From Arthrobacter sp. U41 (GTDB lineage: Bacteria; Actinomycetota; Actinomycetes; Actinomycetales; Micrococcaceae), in assembly GCF_001750145.1 (NCBI RefSeq), contig NZ_CP015732.1, forward strand, positions 930,001-994,000: a stretch of DNA of 64,000 nucleotides, read 5' to 3'. Of the stretch, positions 56,047 to 64,000 are shown in pieces. The translations under genes and the position numbers were made by a program. Positions within the stretch are counted from its first letter, which is position 1, and the number at the start of each line of letters is the position of its first letter. Below the pieces are notes generated by a model. That model was not told where the DNA came from. It did no database searches and saw only the letters and a program-made list of their open reading frames with translations.

Positions 56047-56198
56047 AAGTAAAACAGACACAACCAACACCCCCGGGAAAACGGGACGTATTGGCTGCAC
56101 AAAATTTGAAACCAGCTGTAAAAACCAGACCACACCACGGGGTGGCGGATCCAGTCAATTCAACCAATTCAATATAATAAATTGGTATCAACAAACTT

Positions 56199-56223
56199 GG
56201 CACACTATTGAGTTCTCAAACAA
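56199..56223 (-). promoter_or_regulatory. rRNA leader boxA-type antitermination element
   Basis: On the minus strand GTTGTTTGAGAACTCAATAG followed by TGTGCC, the conserved actinobacterial rrn leader element, about 155 bases before 16S. A related copy precedes 23S. Confidence 0.75.
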
Positions 56224-56631
56224 CAGACACACCCGGCACCACCACAACCTCAGCCGTGGATCGCTCCGGAGCAACTTCCCAAACTTACCCGACTCCAAGG
56301 AACAACGCAAATCAGCGTTTCCGCGATTTCCAGTTCCAGGAATGGATCCCCACCCATACTCAGCACGCCAATCAGCGCGCCATTTCCAGGCTGTTCAGCA
56401 GGGGGTCGGTCGCAATCTCTCCGCATCAGCGGCGGCGACTCGAATTACTTTACACGCCCACCGCACCCCACACAAATCCACCCCCACCACGGCCCCCAAC
56501 CCCCCAAAAACCCCGCCACCACACGGATCCCAAGCCCGCCGGCACCACCTCCCGCACCAAAACCCCCGAAAACCCTCCCTGTGCGCTGCATCACCCACAA
56601 GACGAAGCCCTCCGGCTACGATCAGGAGGTG
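56224..56631. other. Divergent regulatory region between 16S (operon 1) and the ctpE-like gene
   Basis: About 410 bases without a credible gene. It contains the candidate rrn promoter at 56447-56475 on the minus strand, and must hold the ctpE promoter on the plus strand, which I could not place. 56455-56580 is strikingly C/A rich on the plus strand. Confidence 0.5.
56447..56475 (-). promoter_or_regulatory. Candidate rRNA promoter, operon 1
   Basis: On the minus strand: -35 TTGTGT (56475-56470), a 17-base spacer, -10 TAAAGT (56452-56447), about 220 bases upstream of the boxA element. Confidence 0.4.
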
Positions 56632-59088
56632 ATGGGAGAACGCCGGCGCCACAGACCCGAGCTGCTCCGTCGTCGTGTGTCCGGCCCCGCAGCGGCCGGC
56701 CTGTCCCAGGGCGAAGTCGCCTCCCGGATGCGGCACGGTCTTGCGAACCTTGTACCGGACACCACCAGCCGCAGCCTTTGGGAAATTATCCGAGCTAATG
56801 TGCTGACGCTGTTCAACGCGATCGTGGTCACGAGCTTTATCCTCCTCCTGCTGCTGGGCAGCTGGCAGGACGCTCTCTTTGGCCTGGCCGCCGTTGGCAA
56901 TGCCGTCATTGGAGTCGTGCAGGAGTATCGCGCCAAACGGTCTCTGGACCGCCTCGCCGTCCTCGAGGCCCCGCTGGCCCGCGTCCTGCGCGATAGCACC
57001 GTGCAAGAGATCGCGACCGCCGACGTCGTGCTTGACGATGTCCTGGTCCTGCGGGCCGGCGACCAGGTCACGGCCGATGCCGTCGTCCTCGAGAGCGGCG
57101 GGCTGGAGGCCGATGAGTCCCTCCTCACCGGGGAGTCGGACCCCGTGGATAGGGGTACTGGCACTGAAGTGCTCTCCGGCTCGATTATTGTTGCCGGCCG
57201 GGGCACTGCGCGGGTGGTTCGGGTGGGGGCTGAATCGTTTGCCAGCAAGCTTGCCGCCGACGCGAAGCGGTTCTCGCTCGTCAACTCTGAGATCCGCAAC
57301 AGTCTCAACCGGATCTTGGGCTGGCTCACCTGGGCGCTGTTGCCGGTTGCCCTCATCGTTGCCAACGGGGAGATGCAGTCCAGGGGCGGCTGGGAGGAGG
57401 CCATCGCCAGCGGCGCCTGGACATCCGCGCTGGTAGGGGTGATTGCGAGCGTCATCGCCATGGTTCCGCTGGGGCTGGTCCTGCTGTCAAGTGTGGCTTT
57501 CGCTGTTGGCGGGGTCCGTCTGGCCGGGAACAAGGTTCTCATCCAAGAGCTGGCGGCGGTAGAGGGGCTGGCCCGCGTGGATGTCCTCTGCCTCGACAAG
57601 ACGGGGACGCTCACTGAAGGCCGAATCGTCTTCGACGGCGTGCACGAGCTTGCCGAGCATGCGGAACCTGGCTGGGAGCACGCCTTGGGGTGGTTCGCGA
57701 CGGATCCGGAAGCAAACGCGACGTCGCGTTGCCTCGCGGCGGGTTTTGAACACGACGGCGGGAGCCCCGCGGTCTCGTCGGTTCCGTTCTCTTCCGCACG
57801 GAAGTGGAGTTCTGTGACGTTCGACGGCGGACGTACGCGCAGGGGCACATGGATCCTCGGCGCCCCGGAGGTAGTGCTGACGGACCGGTCTGCTGCCGGT
57901 CCGGATACCGGGTCCGGGACTGGCGCCGCTCTGGGCATGGCCGGCCGGCTCGCCGCCTCCGGCCTGCGGACCGTTGTGCTCGCCTACGCCGACGGCACCA
58001 CCATCGCTGCCGGCGACGCAACGCTGCCGGCACAGGTGAAACCGGTCGTCATGCTCACGTTCCGGGAACAGATCCGCCCGGATGCCCGACAGACCCTGGC
58101 TTACTTCCGTGAGGAGGGCGTCGAACTAAAAGTCATTTCCGGGGACGACCCCCGGACGGTCGCGGCGATTGCCCGGGCCGTGGGCCTGGTGGTCGGGGAC
58201 GGATACGATGCCCGGCATCTCCCGGCTGACCCCGGGTTGCTCGAAAAGATCATGGACACCAACACCGTCTTCGGCAGAGTGAGCCCGGAGCAGAAGAAGG
58301 ACATGGTGGCAGCGCTGCAGCGTCGCGGGCATACGGTCGCGATGACCGGCGACGGCGTCAACGATGTGCTGGCTTTGAAAGAGGCGGACCTGGGCATTGC
58401 AATGAACTCCGCCGCGCCTGCCACGAAGGCTGTGGCCCGGCTGGTCTTGCTGGACGGACGCTTCGACCGGCTGCCCGGAGTGCTGGCCGAAGGCCGCCGG
58501 GTGATTGCCAACGTCGAGCGGGTGTCCAAGCTGTTCCTCAGCAAGACGGCCTACTCGGTCGCGATCGCAGTCACGTTCGGCCTCCTGAACCTGCAGTTTC
58601 CTTTCCTGCCTCGCCAGCTGTCCTTTACAGACGGACTGACGATCGGGATTCCCGCATTCTTCCTGGCACTATTTGCCAATACCCGCCGATACCGGCCCGG
58701 TTTCCTGCGCCGGTCGCTGTCCTTCTCTGTTCCCGCCGGGCTCATCGTTGCTGCTTCATTGCTGGGTTTAGCCGTGTATGCGAATACGGGCGGACACAGC
58801 GGGGCCGGGCCAGGGGCGCTGCAATCCGCATCGGTGCTGACCCTGGCTGGGATCGGGCTGTGGATACTCATGGTCGTCGCCCGGCCGCTCGATGCGAAGA
58901 AATCGGCAGTGGTGCTGGCAATGTGTGCGGCCCTCCTGATCCTGGTCAACCTGCCGCCCGCACAGGAGTTCTTCCACCTGGCGTTGCCTCCGGCAGACAT
59001 GCTGCGGGCGGCCGCCGCCGCCGCGGTTGGCGGGGGACTCGCCATCGAGCTGCTGGCCTGGATCCACGGCAGGAAATTCCCGCGCTGA
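56632..59088 (+). CDS. ctpE: CtpE-like P-type cation ATPase lying between two rRNA operons, with altered PEGL motif
   Basis: An 818-residue P-type ATPase closest in pattern to mycobacterial CtpE (Ca2+ uptake). Motifs: actuator LTGES (166-169), phosphorylation DKTGT (Asp322), hinge TGDGVNDVLALKEADLGIAM (572 on), with RNSLNRIL, LIQELAAVEGLARVDVLC and ERVSKLFLSKTAYS as in CtpE. About 10 membrane helices. The helix-4 motif normally PEGL reads PLGL (279-282; CTG codon at 57469-57471), removing the usual cation-ligand glutamate. AGGAGGTGAT (56624-56633) is fully complementary to the 16S tail, but lies unusually close to the ATG at 56632. A GTG at 56581 is an alternative. Confidence 0.87.
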   Translation: MGERRRHRPELLRRRVSGPAAAGLSQGEVASRMRHGLANLVPDTTSRSLWEIIRANVLTLFNAIVVTSFILLLLLGSWQDALFGLAAVGNAVIGVVQEYRAKRSLDRLAVLEAPLARVLRDSTVQEIATADVVLDDVLVLRAGDQVTADAVVLESGGLEADESLLTGESDPVDRGTGTEVLSGSIIVAGRGTARVVRVGAESFASKLAADAKRFSLVNSEIRNSLNRILGWLTWALLPVALIVANGEMQSRGGWEEAIASGAWTSALVGVIASVIAMVPLGLVLLSSVAFAVGGVRLAGNKVLIQELAAVEGLARVDVLCLDKTGTLTEGRIVFDGVHELAEHAEPGWEHALGWFATDPEANATSRCLAAGFEHDGGSPAVSSVPFSSARKWSSVTFDGGRTRRGTWILGAPEVVLTDRSAAGPDTGSGTGAALGMAGRLAASGLRTVVLAYADGTTIAAGDATLPAQVKPVVMLTFREQIRPDARQTLAYFREEGVELKVISGDDPRTVAAIARAVGLVVGDGYDARHLPADPGLLEKIMDTNTVFGRVSPEQKKDMVAALQRRGHTVAMTGDGVNDVLALKEADLGIAMNSAAPATKAVARLVLLDGRFDRLPGVLAEGRRVIANVERVSKLFLSKTAYSVAIAVTFGLLNLQFPFLPRQLSFTDGLTIGIPAFFLALFANTRRYRPGFLRRSLSFSVPAGLIVAASLLGLAVYANTGGHSGAGPGALQSASVLTLAGIGLWILMVVARPLDAKKSAVVLAMCAALLILVNLPPAQEFFHLALPPADMLRAAAAAAVGGGLAIELLAWIHGRKFPR

Positions 59089-59178
59089 CCCAGCCGGCTT
59101 CACCCGTTTCCCGGCTGGTAGGCGGCGGCAGGGCGGCTAAATGAAACGGATGTTTATGGAAGGGGTGGTTAAATGCGG

Positions 59179-59208
59179 GAGAGCCCCAACCGTGTGGTTG
59201 GGGCTCTC
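59179..59208 (-). terminator. rRNA operon 2 terminator
   Basis: The same 13-bp hairpin as in operon 1 (GAGAGCCCCAACC, loop GTGT). It lies 90 bases past the ctpE stop on the other strand and may also stop ctpE transcription. Confidence 0.9.
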
Positions 59209-59222
59209 GACCGTTTAATGAT

Positions 59223-59342
59223 GTTCCGGCGGTGACCTACTCTCCCACACCCTCCCGGGTGCAGTACCATCGGCGCTGTGGGTCTTAGCTTCCGGGTTCG
59301 GAATGGGACCGGGCGTTTCCCCCACGCTATGACCGCCGTAAC
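59223..59342 (-). rRNA. rrf: 5S ribosomal RNA, operon 2
   Basis: Identical to the operon 1 copy, offset 8697 bases. Confidence 0.95.
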
Positions 59343-59586
59343 CCTTGCTCCCGACCCCGGTGCGCCTGGTGGGCGTGAGGGGTGGGAAATCTGTGGTTAC
59401 AACCTCGCTGCACCGCTACCCCTGGGGGTGGTGGTGCAGTTGTGGTGTTGTTATGTAGTTGTTCGTTCCTCAAGCAACGGGTTTGTTGTTTGGGAACCAC
59501 ATAGTGGACGCAAGCAGTCTTGTTTTCTTTTTACCCTTTTCATGGTGTGAACGTCTTTTGAATCCGTTCACGAAGAGGGTGTGTGG

Positions 59587-62728
<3,142 letters not shown>

Positions 62729-63214
62729 CACAAAAGATCAAAAAAACTACTTCACGAGAGAACCATGAAAACCATCACCCCACCCCGAAGGATGGAACAA
62801 CAGATCCAGGTTCATAATTCTTGGAAATTGCTTCTTATAAAAGATGCTCGCGTCCACTATGTAGTTCTCAAACAACAACCCCATACCACACACCCCACAC
62901 ACAAAAAAGTGCATGCCCGGTGCAGCCAGGAAACCAGAAACAAACAAACCCGGGAAAGAAACCCCTCCCGACCCTGTTGCCTCAGGACCCAACAGTGTGC
63001 CAAACACTAAACCGCCCGTACCCTCCCCGCACCGTTCCAGAACCACACCCCGAAGAGTGAACAGTCCGTACTGGGTGCCGGAAAAAACCGGCGGCCGCTA
63101 TTCATTGATATTCCACCCGTGAGCACCCGCCGCAGAACTAGCGTCTGCGCAACGGGCGTACTCCTGACAACCCCGACACACTCACATACATGAGGCACGG
63201 TGATCGTAGGTGCT

Positions 63215-64000
<786 letters not shown>

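Noticed and set aside
56581..56631. Upstream GTG start for the CtpE-like gene
   Set aside because: It lacks a ribosome-binding site and its 17 extra residues match nothing; kept only as an alternative.

Overview
The window is high-GC actinobacterial chromosome. It most resembles the Micrococcaceae (Arthrobacter/Pseudarthrobacter group): 16S-23S spacers without tRNA genes, a TPP-riboswitch ykoEDC-type thiamine ECF transporter, a fused MrpA/B antiporter, a PutA without a DNA-binding domain, a CtpE-type ATPase, an HU protein and many GTG starts. This is inference from gene content; no database search was run. No phage, integrase, transposase, CRISPR array or obvious genomic island was seen. Most of the window is ordinary core and soft-core chromosome, with a few odd proteins and several repeat elements.

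Layout. 1-5.5 kb (minus): truncated YbdK-type glutamate-cysteine ligase, an XRE-HTH/MurA-like fusion, and ykoE-ykoD-ykoC behind a TPP riboswitch. 5.8-6.8 kb (plus): a UPF0303 and a DUF4235 protein. 6.8-13.3 kb (minus): the complete Mrp Na+/H+ antiporter operon mrpA(B)CDEFG with four-base overlaps. 13.4-16.6 kb (plus): a UMF1-type permease and the KhtT/KhtU-like K+/H+ antiporter pair, which converges with dcd and a SRPBCC protein. 18.0-22.5 kb: tRNA-Gly(CCC), a 48-residue basic protein coupled to an N5-(carboxyethyl)ornithine synthase-like dehydrogenase, an MFS/LysR divergent pair and an orphan zinc-ribbon protein. 22.6-28.9 kb: putA, an amino-acid permease and a divergent LysR gene; putA and the permease share an almost identical promoter element. 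29-32.9 kb (plus): panD, an AEC transporter, a sarcosine-oxidase-like flavoprotein and a secreted DUF1524/Excalibur nuclease.

32.9-40.6 kb (minus): a pseudo-trehalose-phosphatase/GH15 fusion, an LLM oxidoreductase, a secreted 780-residue coiled-coil protein and a secreted GH25-like protein. 40.9-44.4 kb (plus): a PfpI/DJ-1 protein, a HerA-like ATPase and a membrane-anchored protein. 44.5-50.1 kb (minus): a frameshifted DUF559 gene, a thioredoxin-NHL protein translationally coupled to a CopD/CtaG fusion, and HU. 50.5-64 kb: two rRNA operons in direct orientation (minus), identical at all but one compared base, enclosing one plus-strand P-type ATPase gene (ctpE-like); the second 16S gene is cut by the window end.

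The most unusual items are the GH15 protein whose phosphatase half has lost its catalytic aspartates; the CtpE-like pump with PLGL in place of PEGL; the secreted giant coiled coil beside a GH25-like protein; the shared putA/permease promoter; a three-copy palindromic element, one copy of which supplies the C-terminal codons of a flavoprotein; and a recurring -10 box six to nine bases before start codons, which suggests leaderless mRNAs.
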